A stretch of 64,000 nucleotides of DNA from Tetrapyrgos nigripes (GCA_013368315.1 JAACJM010000011.1:310001-374000), one strand, 5' to 3'. Shown: positions 11,801-23,103, counted from the stretch's first letter. The notes: generated from the sequence alone by a model not told the origin. A program made the numbers and translations.

Positions 11801-13638
11801 CTCAGATTGGAAAGCCATTGAAGGGCCACAGCAGCAAAGTGCATTCTGTGGCTTTCTCACCAGATGGAACAAAGATTCTGTCTGGATCACAGGACAAGAC
11901 TGTCAGGATCTGGAATGCAGCTACAGGAACTCAGATTGGGGAGCCATTGCATGGCCACAGTAACATTGTGTATTCTGTGACTTTCTCACCTGATGGAACC
12001 AAGATTGTGTCTGGATCAAGTGACAAGACTGTCAGAATCTGGGATGCAGCTACAGGAGCTCAGATTAGGGAGCCATTGCAAGGCCATACATATGATGTGA
12101 ATTCAGTAGAATTTTCCCCTGATGGCACCCATATTGTGTCTGGATCAGATGACGAGACTGTCAGAATCTGGGATGCAGCCACAGGATCTCAGATTGGAGA
12201 GCCATTGCAGGGCCACAGTAACAGGGTGAGGTCTGTGGCTTTCTCACCTGATGGAACCAAGATTGTGTCTGGGTCAATTGACAAGACTGTCAGAATCTGG
12301 GATGTAGCCACAGGATCTCAGATTGGAGAGCCATTGCAGGGCCACGGTATCTGGGTGATGTCTGTGGCTTTCTCACCTGATGGAACCAAGATTGTTTCTG
12401 GATCACATGACCAGACTGTCAGAATTTGGGATGCAGCAACAGGACCTCATGTCAGTGAGCCATTGCAGGGCCACAGTGACTGGGTGCACTCTGTGACTTT
12501 CTCACCTGATGGAACCAAGATTGTGTCTGGATCACAGGACAAGACTGTCAGAATCTGGGATGCAGCTACAGGAGCTCAGATTAGGGAGCCATTGCAGGGC
12601 CATACAGATTGGGTGAAATCAGTAGCATTTTCCCCTGATGGCACACAGATTGTGTCTGGATCAAATGACCACACTGTCAGAATCTGGGATATGGCCACAG
12701 GATCTCAAATTGGAGAGCCATTACAGGGTCATACTTATGGAGTGTGGTCTGTGGCTTTTTCACCTGATGGAACTAAGATTGTGTCTGGATCAACTGACAA
12801 GACTGTCAGAATTTGGGATGCAGCCAGAGCATCTCAGATTGGAGAGCCATTGCAGGGCCACAGTAACCGGGTGATGTCTGTGGCTTTCTCACCTGATGGA
12901 ACCAAGATTGTGTCTGGATCAAATGACAATACTGTCCGAATCTGGGATGCAGTCACAGGAGCTCAAATTGGAGAGCCATTGCAGGGCCACCATAACTGGG
13001 TGAGGTCTATGGCTTTCTCACCTGATGGAACAAAGATTGTGTCTGGATCAACTGACAATACTGTTAGAATCTGGAATGTAGCTGCAGGATCTCAGATTGG
13101 AGAGTCATTGCAGGGCCACAGTCACTGGGTGATCTCTGTGGCTTTCTCACCTGATGGAACCAAGATTGTGTCTGGATCAGATGACAAGACTGTCAGAATC
13201 TGGGATGCAGCCACAGGAGCTCAGATTGGAGAGCCATTGCAGGGCCACAGCAGCTTGGTGATGTCTGTGGCTTTCTCACCTGATGGAGGCAGAATAGTAT
13301 CTGGCTCATATGATAAAACTATCAGAGTTTGGGAAGTGCATGTAGATGATAATAGTCCTGTTGCACAGACAGATATCAGTAAGTTGCTTTTTTTCCCATG
13401 TAGGTATGTCATACTAATCCAATCTTTATGGCTAGATAAGCTCTGGACTTTGGATGATGATGGATGGGTTCATTTCCCTAACATTTCTTATGGGATTGTT
13501 TGGATCCCACCCTTATTCCACCCTCTATTGTGCAGGGCTCAGAACCCCTTTCTGATTTGTCAGCAAGGTTATACCATGATTGATCTCTCTGAATGTGTAT
13601 ATGGAGAAGATTGGACCCAATGCTGGCCACAAGATTAA
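8900..13638 (+). CDS. NACHT-WD40 NLR-like protein, copy A (14 WD40 repeats)
   Basis: Predicted 1,509-residue STAND ATPase of the fungal NLR type. Exons are 8900-9211, 9267-9397, 9453-9591, 9643-9690 and 9739-13638, and all phases agree. Order: basic N-terminus, a hydrophobic helix around WFGPLKAVTGVLGECIK, a Lys/Glu-rich coiled coil, and the NACHT domain. The P-loop GMAGTGKST starts near residue 268, Walker B VVVIDALDEC near 371 and TSRPE near 407. A helical linker leads to 14 WD40 repeats of 43 residues from about residue 824. The C-terminal segment has the W-x-L-x-D-D-G-W pattern found after WD40 arrays in related Agaricomycete proteins. Fungal relatives of this build act in non-self recognition; that role here is inferred. 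An upstream in-frame TTG at 8864 is not used as start. Confidence 0.92.
11578..13350 (+). repeat. WD40 repeat block, 14 x 129 bp
   Basis: Fourteen in-frame 129-bp units, each ending in a GH dipeptide followed by a variable triplet and S-V-A-F-S-P-D-G. Repeats 2-13 are near-identical except at a few positions, mainly the residue before D in S-G-S-x-D and the three residues after GH. This is the pattern called high internal conservation in fungal NWD genes such as Podospora HET-E and HET-D, where repeats shuffle and a few surface positions vary. Fourteen repeats equal two seven-bladed propellers. Confidence 0.9.
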
Positions 13639-14320
13639 TCACCCAGTTGAATACCTTCCAGAATGTTTTGAATGTTTCCTGAATTGTCTTTGAAAGCCAT
13701 TGTGTCCTGTGAATTTATTTATTTCTGTCAAACATGATACAGAAGTCCAAATGTAACCAATGACTGATGAATATGAGTTTGGAAGTGCTAGTTTGTTGTT
13801 GTATTTATTTTCTAGGGTTCAACATTCCTAGGCATCTCTGTGTGTTTATGCGTTTTCAACAAAGCCCCTTTGAAATGCTGTGAATTTTGTACTTCATCTT
13901 CTGGTCAAAAAAAGTTCAAGTAAATCCATAAAGAACAACTCCAATACTGTCCTGATGTATGTTTTGTCAATACGTATACAATAAAATGGTTTGTATAAAT
14001 TATTGATAGCTGAGTAAAATTCGAGGCTTAAAAGCTGCATAATCTGTACATACATCCTTCAAGGTAAGCAACAGTCAGCAATGTCATCGCACTTTGTCTG
14101 CTTTGTACAATACACCTTCCTACATATATACACGTTGAAGTTCTGCATTAAAACCGAGCATAAGTACCTCATAAAATACCTCAACTTGGGATGTGATTGT
14201 GACACTGAAAGCTCAAGCTTGTTCCCCCCATGATTCATACTTACAAGCATATTTTGTTATGCACATATTCACAACAGTTTAATGAAACAAGCACCTGACA
14301 ACACAACCATAGGTACCTCT
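13639..14320. other. 3' flank of the NACHT-WD40 gene
   Basis: No gene seen. AT-rich DNA with several short TATATA/AATAAA-like stretches, for example ATAAAA near 13,980. It probably includes the 3' untranslated region. Confidence 0.5.
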
Positions 14321-14324
14321 TTCA

Positions 14325-15853
14325 ATGTCCAATAAACAACTCACCCTTTCCCCCTCCTCACACAAGTCTTACACACTCCCCCCCCCCAATCCCATCCATC
14401 ACAAGGCTTTCCCCCCTTCCCCCCCTCTCCCTACTGTTCTCACCATAACAGCCCTTCCCCCCCCTCCCCATTCTCTCTTCAAAGCATCTCCTCATCCCCA
14501 TGCCCTCCCCCACCACTCCCAGCCCCAAAAACACCTCCCAGAACCCTATGAGTGTCCTTAACGAACCAATTTCTTGAAGGACCATGTCTTGGGCATTGGG
14601 TGGGGGGATGGGGCTGATTGGCGAAGAGATGGGTATACTATAAGGAATGGGGGGAAGTGTGGTTGATGGTGAGTTAAACAGGGAATGCGGAGGTGGCAAA
14701 GATGAAGTGGGGGGAGAAGATGTACGTAGAAGCTGATGAATTCGCTAAAGCCCCAGGAACTCTCAATACCCCCACTGCCTGTAACGAGGACGAAATTGCG
14801 ATGAATGAACCGGTACGCCCAATACCCGGCGAACAGTTTATGATAATTGGTGAGTCTGGGTCAAATTATTCTTGCCTTCGAGGCTCTTATTCACGTTCAT
14901 ATTTCTTTCTACGTAAGTTTACGTCTACGCCATGTGTATTAGCCTCCCCACTTTTCATCTCGACGTCCCCACTATGCCCGCCATCGCGTGATTGGCGCTC
15001 TCTAACTTTACCTACTCATCCGTTACCCCCCTTAATATTCCCCCCATCGTATCCCCCTCTCCCCACAATCTTGCCCCCATCTGCATACAACGAACGAGAG
15101 CTGTCCAACCTCATTAATGGATTCACTCCCCCCACCAACCTAACCGACCCATCCAAATTCTCCTGTTCAGGAACCCCATAGTCCGGCCACGCGTAGAAGA
15201 GAAGGTGACAGAAGGCGGTTGATTTGGGTTTGATCAGCGAGGTTCTGGTGTGGGTTCGGGTTTTCGTCGAATCTGGGGGGAGCGTGGGGAACGTTTGGTG
15301 CGTTGACGACGTTGGTTGTGTGACTGCGGTTGAGGTGTATGGGGTTGACGTTGAGGTGGATGATGGAATTGTTGTAGGGATGAGTCAGAGTCAGATACGG
15401 GTCGGTGGGGGTATCATAGTCGTATTCACCATCGCCTCCCGAGTCCTCATCCTCTATCTATCCCCTCCATAGTACCAGCAGCAACGCGTCACACATCTTC
15501 TATCGTCTCCTTTTGCCTCGCCAAACTTCCCGCTCCATCGCCATATCTACCCTCTGCCGATGCTGATGCTGCTAACCTCAGTGTCATGTTGGGAACGACG
15601 GTGTGCCCATGCAGGTTGAGGAGCCTGTGTAGCGGTCCAGGTTTCACGGCCCCATATCTCGTGCACCCAGGATGCACCTAGGTAGGATGACGGTGACGAT
15701 GACAAAGGCGACCATAACGATCACGGTGACAAGCGATGAACTTCGGGATGAGGAGCGAGAATGCGATGTTGAAGGCGAAGTTGTCGAGGCGGAAGGCAAA
15801 CTGAAGACGACGTGAGTCCATCATCTGGTATGGCGTCGACGTAGTGGTTCAGC
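14325..15853. other. C-rich then G-rich low-complexity region with no clear gene
   Basis: The plus strand at 14,340-14,560 is strongly C-rich, with runs of up to ten C, and 14,590-14,700 is G-rich. ORFs on both strands are Pro-rich by composition. A plus-strand ORF at 14,693-15,181 has a non-repetitive N-terminal half (KMYVEADEFAKAPGTLN) that might be a gene fragment, but I recognise no family. The remainder to 15,853 shows no supported coding sequence. Confidence 0.4.
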
Positions 15854-17103
15854 CCCAGTGAAAATCAACTATGGTGAAATAGGACGAAATCTGCCCAAAA
15901 ATCGGACGGAATCTTAACCTCGATGACTCGCCGCAGATTTCACCCTATTATTTTCACTTTCTGTTGGAAAATCTGTTGAGGATCTGTTCGTAAAAATTAG
16001 TCATTTGTCAAGTACACCAGAATCCATCCAATTTGAACAGATTCTGGCCAAATCGGACACATCCCAGACTGACGTCTGACAGGCAATTAATCAAAATGCT
16101 TAGCGCGTCATTCTGCCCAAATCTGCTCCAATTGGCATTGCTAATATGGTGGATTCTATCCAAATCTGCTGAAATCGGATTGTTATTCAGGTAAGCTACA
16201 TACTGTACAAATTTACAAAAAGCGCTGGTGCAAATCTGCCTCATTCTGCCCAAATCTACTCCAATTCCCTTCACCAGATTGCATCCCACTGCAAGTTAGC
16301 CAAGGAAAAATGCGAAGTCCCCCGGGCTGACGAGTCGAGAATGGCGAAAGGCAAGATAACGGAAGTGACGCGTCGTAGGCGGGTGAGATGGGAAGCGAGA
16401 AGGTGGATACTGCATAAAGAAAGGTATCAGATGGACAAATGGGCCAAGACGCGTAACTGACGTACCTCACGAGCTACAACGCTATTATGTACGAACCTGT
16501 TTGATACAATAGACGCATTAGGATGACCATGGGCGACGAAAATCAATTGTCACTCACCTGTACCTGAATATAATCTTTTCGAACGCATATGCCCAGTTCA
16601 GACCCACCGTATCCCATCGATTCAGAAACGCGTGCCTGTGGTGCGAGCAATTGTCAGACACATGCAGCACAGACGCATAGCACGTACCGCTGATCGCCCT
16701 CATGAGGGCTGTGAACATTGGCGGACAAGTGAACGGTCCATGGAGAGAAAGGGCAGAAGGGATGGTGGTGGTACGCGTCAGAGAAGTGAAGCGTGTGACG
16801 TTTGTCAAAGTTCCATTTTGATTAAGATTGGCGAGAAATTGAAAGACGACAATTGTAGCTAATTGACAAGGTAATCGAAGTCAGAAATTTTCCAAGGGAG
16901 GAAATTAGCTCAATGACAATTGTACTTATCTCAAGCTAGCTAAGCAGAATCAGACAGTGATCAATGTCAGCGGTCTTCGAAATTAACTGCAGCAGATGAC
17001 GCATATTCTTCGCTTCTTTTCGCTGTTTTGACCCAATTCGGGCAGATTTCCACCAATCTTCAGCAGATTTCATCCTATTTCACCACAGTCCGTTTTCACT
17101 GGG
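15854..17103. mobile_element. Non-autonomous Plavaka/CACTA-like element, 1,250 bp
   Basis: The termini are CCCAGTGAAAA and TTTTCACTGGG, flanked by the 7-bp direct repeat GTTCAGC (15847-15853 and 17104-17110). Both ends are crowded with a subterminal motif close to AAATCTGCCCAAAT in both orientations (for example near 15,888, 16,116, 16,157, 16,230 and 17,070), as expected for transposase-binding repeats of CACTA-type elements. The termini match those of the transposase-bearing element at 37,601-43,902. Interior ORFs are short and unrecognised, so it depends on a transposase supplied elsewhere. Confidence 0.85.
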
Positions 17104-17110
17104 GTTCAGC

Positions 17111-18360
17111 GGTCATGGAGAGAGGAAGAACAGATAAAGGAGAGGGAGGACGGGTCTTCGTGTAGAGGTGGAAAGGGATGGATGGTTTGAAGCAGGTTTG
17201 AGGTTTTAGCCCAACTGCTTGAGAGATACCACTCACCTCACACTCGTACTCAGACCAACTCCTTCTTCCAATCGTCCTCCTACTTTCCTTCTGCTGCAAT
17301 GTCCGTAACACGTTTTTGTGTGATGCCATGTGAGACGGTGAAGGTGGAAGAAGGAGGTAGTAGGGAAGACGAAGGAGACGGTAGGTGTAGGGAGTTTAAA
17401 GAGTGAAGTAAGAACAGGCCTTGGTGCTTCATCGCGTCAACTATCGCGTTGGAGTCTACACGCGTACACTGAGTACCCTCGCAGTCATCAGCTACTTTTT
17501 CTCAAACTACTCCGACAACATAGCTGACTCAGTTCCTACCTGGCTTCGCTCTGCATCTACTTTTTCGACGTCCGAAAACCCCAAGCGCTACACGGCGATG
17601 ATGGTTGAATTGCCATGCGTTCTGCGCCTTTGCTCAAGGCGATCTTTGCGCACACGTCGTCGACTTCTCGTACCCTCTTCTTTTATCATCCGTCGCACTA
17701 CCAAGTGAATAAATCGACGATGACCCCGTTCACAGCGTCAACTATGCCAAAATGACACAATTGAAGCGTTCTGAAGAAGCCTGAATATCCTGGTATCTGT
17801 TTACTCAACGGTGGCATGTATGATGCTGCTTGCAATGCATACACAGGCCATAACACACATTTTTTATAAAAGTATATAAAAATTGCATGGCCTAACCATG
17901 CAAAATGTTTTATAAAACCAATGGATCAACCATGGGGACTTTTATAACGCACTCCGCGCGCACGCGATTTTTGCAAAAATCCGGCATCTCGTGGACCAAT
18001 TTTCAGGACTGGTCCATCGCCCATTGCCCATTTCAGACAGGACCTTTCGCTCATTGCCGGGTCCCACCGGATTATCCGGGAAATGTGAACCGATGGGCTA
18101 GACCCTGGGTCTCTGAAACGTGACCCTTGGTTGATATTGCTTACCGGTACGCGTCGTTGATACCCACCTTCAATACCTCAGCGCAGCTGGTTCTACATCG
18201 TCAGGACTTAGGACACATACATAGACTGCATATTTAAGTGAGTATTTACTTCATATCTCTTTTCTCTTGCAGCACTGATATATTTTTCGCTCTAGATAGT
18301 ATTGATCTGTACCAATGTACTTGATCCAAGAATACAATATATTATGGTTACAAGAGTATA
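17111..18360. other. No clear gene; short inverted repeats
   Basis: No supported coding sequence. Near 17,858-17,945 TTTTATAA occurs several times, and GCATGG and CCATGC form a short hairpin around 17,886-17,902. A TATA-like stretch and a polyadenylation-like AT-rich stretch occur at 18,230-18,350. This could be an old element remnant, but I could not find matching ends. Confidence 0.4.
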
Positions 18361-18370
18361 AATGCGAGAA

Positions 18371-20063
18371 TCAGCAGCTTTCAATGTAGCGGTTCGGTTT
18401 CGATGCAATCCTCCTGCCCTTCATGGCTGGGTCCGGCTGACCAGGGTCGTTTTGGTTCGGGCATCCACTTTCCATGTCCCTACCCTTCTTTGGCTCAGGA
18501 CCCTCATCCTCTGGCCCACGTTTACGTTTATCACCACTCCCAAAACCATTCGTCGTCTCTGTCAATACCGTCTTTTTTGGCCCACGTCTCTTACCTCCTC
18601 CAGCACTACTGTCAGTCATGGGTCCAGCTCTTTTCTTCTCACCACGCTTCTGCTTCTGCTTCTTCTTCTCCTGGCCATCCGAGACATCATGGAAGATGGG
18701 CATCGGTTCTGATGGCCCAAGACTAACTGGATTAGGCTCCTCTGCCAAATTACGAGCCGTCACTCCAGGAAGCTGAGGGTCCAGAGGAAAACCAGGGTCA
18801 GGTGTCGGGGAAAACCGGTATGGAGCATCGATAAGCTGGTTAGCGGCCTTCTCGGACATGGTAGCCTGAGGATGTGATGTATCCTCAGCTACCCTGATGG
18901 ACAGGGCGGTACTATTCTCGGCTTGAAGAGATGGAGCAACCTCGACAGGAGCAACCTCGGTAGAGACGGCCTTTTTGGACAGTGATGTGGGAGTGGAAGG
19001 GTTGGCTGCAACGCTGGCTTTTTCAGGGCCTATGGGGGGGTTGGCGTCAGGGAGGTTCGCTCTCATAGCCTTGATATAGTCAAGGACAAAACCGTCGTAG
19101 CTGTCAGCGACATTTTTTTCTTAGTAGGCATATGCCTTGTTGTAGGGTAAGTCGAGCATATTTTGGCCCGAGTGATAACTGAAAGATTGATGAGTACAGG
19201 CCCTGCAAGCCTACGTTTAAGGTCACTTACGCATAGGTCTGGATACTTTGGGTTGCTTCACCCCATCCTCCGACCAGCATGCTCACAGCCCAATTAGTGG
19301 TCCCATGCAAGCGATTGCACACACTGGCCATATAGGCAGGAAAGCTCTGTATTATCCTTGCAGAAAAGGTAAGTAAGGTTATTCTGTAACAAGGAGGCGT
19401 AGAAAATGCTCACTTGCGTCCGTTGAGACTCCTTTTTTCACGTTCAACGTCTACGTCATGTTTGGCTTCTAACTCCTTCCTCTCCTCCTCACTGAGGTTG
19501 TCCCAAGACTCCTTTGCGATCTTAGCACCCAGAGCGAGATGCGCTCCCTTAGGAATCATTCTATCAGCACTCTGCTGGCGCAGCTCGGCTAGCTCTTTGT
19601 CAACCAGGGGTTTGAAGATTTCTTCATAATTGGCATGTTGGTACTCTTGGACAGCCGTTCGCGAACGATTTGGACCACCTTTCTTCTGCTTCGCTTGGGA
19701 AGGAGCTACGACTTTTTGGACGTCGGAGGAGGAGACGGAAGCAATTCTTTTGCTCTTGGTTTTATTGTTCTGGAGCCACGCCTCTAATTGCTGTTGCGCA
19801 AGGTAAGTAACATTGAATTTAGTAACTGCCCCGTGAATCTAACTTACTGTCTTTCTCTTCTCAACATGAGCTGCGTAGGCACTAATCTGCTCAGCAGGAA
19901 CTGTCAAGCCAGGATCGGGAAACTCGTCTTGGGTGGCAAACCATTCGGTAAAGAAGCCAGGCCGGAAGTCATTTAGTTTCTGAGTAGCCTGAGCAATATT
20001 GAAGTTCGGCAGTTGTGTCTGTAACCAGGTTCGCTGGGAAGGCGTCGTCCAATACTTAGGCAT
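18371..20063 (-). pseudogene. Unknown Agaricomycete-type nuclear-like protein with an in-frame stop
   Basis: Unrecognised multi-exon gene. The start MPKYWTTPSQRTWLQTQLP (ATG at 20063) matches a pattern I associate with a widespread Agaricomycete hypothetical family. Exon 1 is 20063-19848. Exon 2 (about 19,798 to 19,413) holds a Lys-rich region and an HMG-like stretch (ESWDNLSEEERKELE). Two shorter exons follow, then a last exon rich in Lys, Pro and Gly with KKRGPKK-like basic clusters, probably nuclear localisation signals. In the frame joining the last exons a TAA occurs at 19121-19123, between two conserved-looking segments, so this copy is probably broken unless an intron removes it. It is divergent to the gene at 20329, with a 265-bp shared upstream region. 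Confidence 0.5.
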
Positions 20064-20328
20064 CTGAATTGTTCCTGTGAATTCAATTACCAATACAACA
20101 TAGGCTCGTGTTGAACTCACCAGATGTGGCGATTTTATAAAAAGAGACTCGCGTCGACTCACCAGATCTGGAGCTTTTTACTAAACCGCGATCCCCACAA
20201 TACTCTTCCTCGGCATCACGACAGCCACAGCTAGATAAACTTTACAACTGTACAGTTGTGGACCAACAACTGCAAATAGGTTTATTTGCAGCTCAAACGT
20301 ATACATCACCTTTCAAACTGAAAACAAA
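20064..20328. promoter_or_regulatory. Bidirectional upstream region with two perfect palindromes
   Basis: This 265-bp region separates divergent start codons at 20063 (minus) and 20329 (plus). It contains the 16-bp perfect palindrome ACAACTGTACAGTTGT at 20244-20259, and 9-bp arms CTGCAAATA / TATTTGCAG at 20270-20278 and 20283-20291. Palindromes of this size suggest dimeric regulator sites; that is inference only. Confidence 0.45.
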
Positions 20329-20865
20329 ATGTCGGACACTCTCCCAACTCCCGCCGACGTGTTGCGTATTGTTCGCGGAGACCGAAGACGGCAAGCAGTA
20401 GATTGGTGGCGCAACAACGAACCCCGTATTTCCCAGCTTTATCGGCAAATTCTCACTGAGTTCTTTCCTGGTACGTAGGTCTCTTTGTTATCGAAATGCT
20501 CCTCTTGACTTCCTTCTCTTTGCAGGGGCCGTCGATCAAATCTTTGAAGGCTTTATGAATGCTCAAAAGGAAAAATTTCTCGCTGACTTTGAAGCCGGTG
20601 GTACGTTGTCCTTCCTTTCTTCTCCCTATCTTTAGACTAATGGTCTGACTTTCCTTAGACATCAAGGAATCTCAAGCCGTTGCCGACAAAATCACTGAGC
20701 TCTGTGATTTCACCGTGATCTTCACCGACGGTATGTGTTAGACTTTTTTATTTCTTTTTCAGCACTGATCTTCATCTCACTTCAGACAACAACCCTGCTG
20801 CGGGTCCTATCCTTGGCGTCCCGTTCTACCAAGGGCCCCGAGAAGAGTCTGATTGGACTCACCCA

Positions 20866-21804
20866 TAGTGATGTGCGGGCCCGGCTCGGCTCAAAAGCCC
20901 CGGCTCGGGCTCGGCTTTGTAGGGCTTGGGCCTGCTAGAAATCCAGGCCGAGCTTTTGAGCCCTAAGTAGGGCCGGCTTGAGCCGGCTTGGGCTCAGGCC
21001 AGGGCTCAGTTGTAGAAAAAATGTGTAAGTTAGTATCTAGAAGTAATTAGACAATACTGCTGTAATCTAAGTCATCCCCACTATCTTCGCCGTTCTCGAC
21101 ATCTATAAGCTCCATCCAGTCCTCCGTTCCATCTTCTTGAGTTCCATCATCATCTACCCCGACATCTTCATCCTCCAATGAGGTTTCACGGAATATTAAG
21201 TCACGTCGGAGGGCGCACTTGAGGAATTGTAGTGGTTCAACAATATCCTTTCCAAGTCGGTTGCGCCGTTTGCTGATTGTTATTCCAGCTGATGAGAAAG
21301 CCCGCTCACTGGACACAGACGACGCCATAATGGCACAGTAGTCTCGTGCCAGTGAAGCCCAAAACGTTGGAGCTGCCTAGTAACGACCATACGGCTAACG
21401 AGACTAAAAAACCCCTAGAGAAACTCTAATATAAGACTATATTGATCGAGAAAGGGTTGTGTTGACCCTGAGATGGGATTAACACGGAAGAAGGTACATA
21501 CCTGTATATGGTCCTCGACGGGCACCACTCAGTGGTGGTTAGAAGCGGAGTGGGAGTGAAGCGTGTGTACCTTACACAACAAAATTTCGCAACGGCATCC
21601 TGGATCCGGAGTGATGTCACTGCCTTTGTTAAGTGCCAGCAACTTCCTAAAAGCCGGGGCCTGAGCTCGGGCCCAAGGGCTTTGAGAAATCCAAGCCGGG
21701 CCCTCAGGCCCTCAGGCCCCCCCTCAAAAGCTCGGCTCGGCTCAGGCTTTCGAAGCTCGGCTTGGCCCGGCCTAGGGCTTGGAGCCCAAGCTCGCACATC
21801 ACTA
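20866..21804. mobile_element. Non-autonomous hAT derivative, 939 bp
   Basis: The termini are TAGTGATGTGCG and CGCACATCACTA, a perfect 12-bp inverted repeat. It is flanked by the 8-bp direct repeat CTCACCCA at 20858-20865 and 21805-21812. Both subterminal regions are GC-rich with many GGCTCGGCT/GGCTTGGGC-type repeats. The interior retains only the last exon of a hAT transposase on the minus strand. Inserted into the last exon of the gene at 20329. Confidence 0.93.
21047..21376 (-). pseudogene. hAT transposase C-terminal remnant
   Basis: Encodes the C-terminal dimerisation motif (ARDYCAIMASSVSSERAFSS, then AGITISKRRNRL) followed by an acidic tail and stop. The BED finger and catalytic core are absent from the 939-bp element. 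The acceptor AG just upstream (near 21,374) suggests the original last exon was kept. It is probably not functional alone. Confidence 0.8.
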
Positions 21805-22019
21805 CTCACCCACCACCTGGTTCGGATTACTCCCAGTCTCTTCGCGAAATCAACGCCGTTCACCCCAGCCAATACACGGGCTGTGCCAGATGCGACAATA
21901 CAGCCGTTGGTCCCCGCCCTGACAACTATAGTCCCGGTCTCTGTCCTTATCACTTGGTGGATACGCAAAGAGCACAGATGGCAGTGGCAGAGCGATACGC
22001 TAAGGGAATGCAACGGTAA

Positions 22020-23103
22020 AGTGTTGGCATATTCGTGTCTCTTTTGTGTATCAGGTGGTGTGATCTTTTATGAGGCCCTTTAGGGTCTCGTTCTTATAAT
22101 CTGACGTTTCTGCGTGTGGCTATGCAATTTGGATATATGCTTTTTTCGAGATTTTCTTACTAATTTCCGGCTCGGAGTTTAATAGGAGCCGGTACTGAAT
22201 AGTTATCAGTTGACGGCGCTCATTTAGCGCTCGCACTCACTCTTTTTGGGCCTCGTTATTGCCACACGCAGTGGTGGCCCACATCTCCTTCATTATGTAC
22301 TGCATGTAAACCGATATTTGTATGGTTCTTGATATACAGACTCGCTTTGGCGTTTAGGCTTTTATAAAAACGGAGATCACGGCGATACTAAACCAGCTCT
22401 TTCTTGGCACCTCAACAGCCACACAACCAATAACTGTAAAGTTGTAACACCATGCAATCACGACCTCATCAAGAGCCAGCCGCATCACTGTCTCGTCACC
22501 ATCCCTCGTTTTTGTCTGTATCATGTTGTAGCCATCCAACTTCGCCAAGCTGAGATGTGCCTCAAGGAAGAGAAGAAGAGGAGTCCCAAGTAGTAGCGTA
22601 CTATACTGTCTCGACGTTGTGTAACCTCCAATTTCCAAAAATGTGTTGATGAAATATATTTATAGCTGAATTGTGTCATCTTGGTTCTTTAATTGAATCA
22701 TCTAGAGAACTTTGCTAAATCTTACCTATTCTTACCCCCTACCTTTCGTTCAAAGAGTTGAGACAAGACAATCTCCTAGGCATCCTGGATTTTGGAAGAT
22801 AGCCTCCCAAAGAGGATGGGGCTGGTGTCGGCCAGATGTAGTTGGTGAGGAAGGATGAGCTATTCTAGGCAAAACTGGTTCCTGACTGATCAGGTCCTGT
22901 TCGGTTGCCATAGGCTGCCATGCCTTTTTAATTAAACTTCTATGTGCCCGTTCCGACAAGATCCCTTTCGAGCTCAACCAGAAAGACTTGAGGAGAGTGA
23001 GTTACGAGTAGAGCATACAGCTAAAACACCACTTGATTAAGGGGGCTACGCAATTGATAATACAAGAACAATACTAAACTAAGCAGAAGAACTCGATATG
23101 TCG
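22020..23103. other. No clear gene
   Basis: A short minus-strand ORF at 22,354-22,638 shows no recognisable domain. Short TTTTATAAAA and ACTGTAAAGTTGT stretches near 22,350-22,440 resemble sequence near 20,130-20,260, hinting at an old local duplication of promoter-type sequence. Nothing else is supported. Confidence 0.35.

Larger units (their letters stand above)
1..13638 (+). repeat. Segmental duplication, copy A
   Basis: This segment is repeated in direct orientation from 56,447 onward. By eye the two copies align almost base for base. The offset is 56,446 at the left edge, changes slightly at small indels, and drops to 51,927 after a hAT element present only in copy A. The comparison ends near 12,070 here because copy B runs off the window. 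The left limit is also outside the window. Order of contents: Ser/Pro-rich gene, small gene, E-box repeat array, NACHT-WD40 gene. Identity is patchy: most is near 99%, but about 2,210-2,460 and everything after 11,057 is clearly more divergent. Confidence 0.95.
20329..22019 (+). pseudogene. Unknown small protein gene interrupted by a hAT derivative
   Basis: Unrecognised gene. Exons are 20329-20470, 20526-20600, 20659-20730 and 20786-20865, all joined in phase 1. The reading frame resumes at 21813 and ends at the TAA 22017-22019. Between them lies a 939-bp hAT element plus one 8-bp target copy. The coding frame is the same on both sides once the element and one target copy are disregarded, so the insertion is the only visible lesion. 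The C-terminal part carries CARCD and CPYH, a possible Cys3-His metal site. The N-terminal part is helical and acidic. Function unknown. Confidence 0.7.

Noticed and set aside
17830..18360. Possible solo LTR
   Set aside because: A TATA-like box and AT-rich 3' part are present, but I found no TG...CA ends with a 5-bp target duplication.
18474..18776. Plus-strand ORFs over 18,362-18,776
   Set aside because: Shadows of the Lys/Pro-rich last exon of the minus-strand gene ending at 18371.
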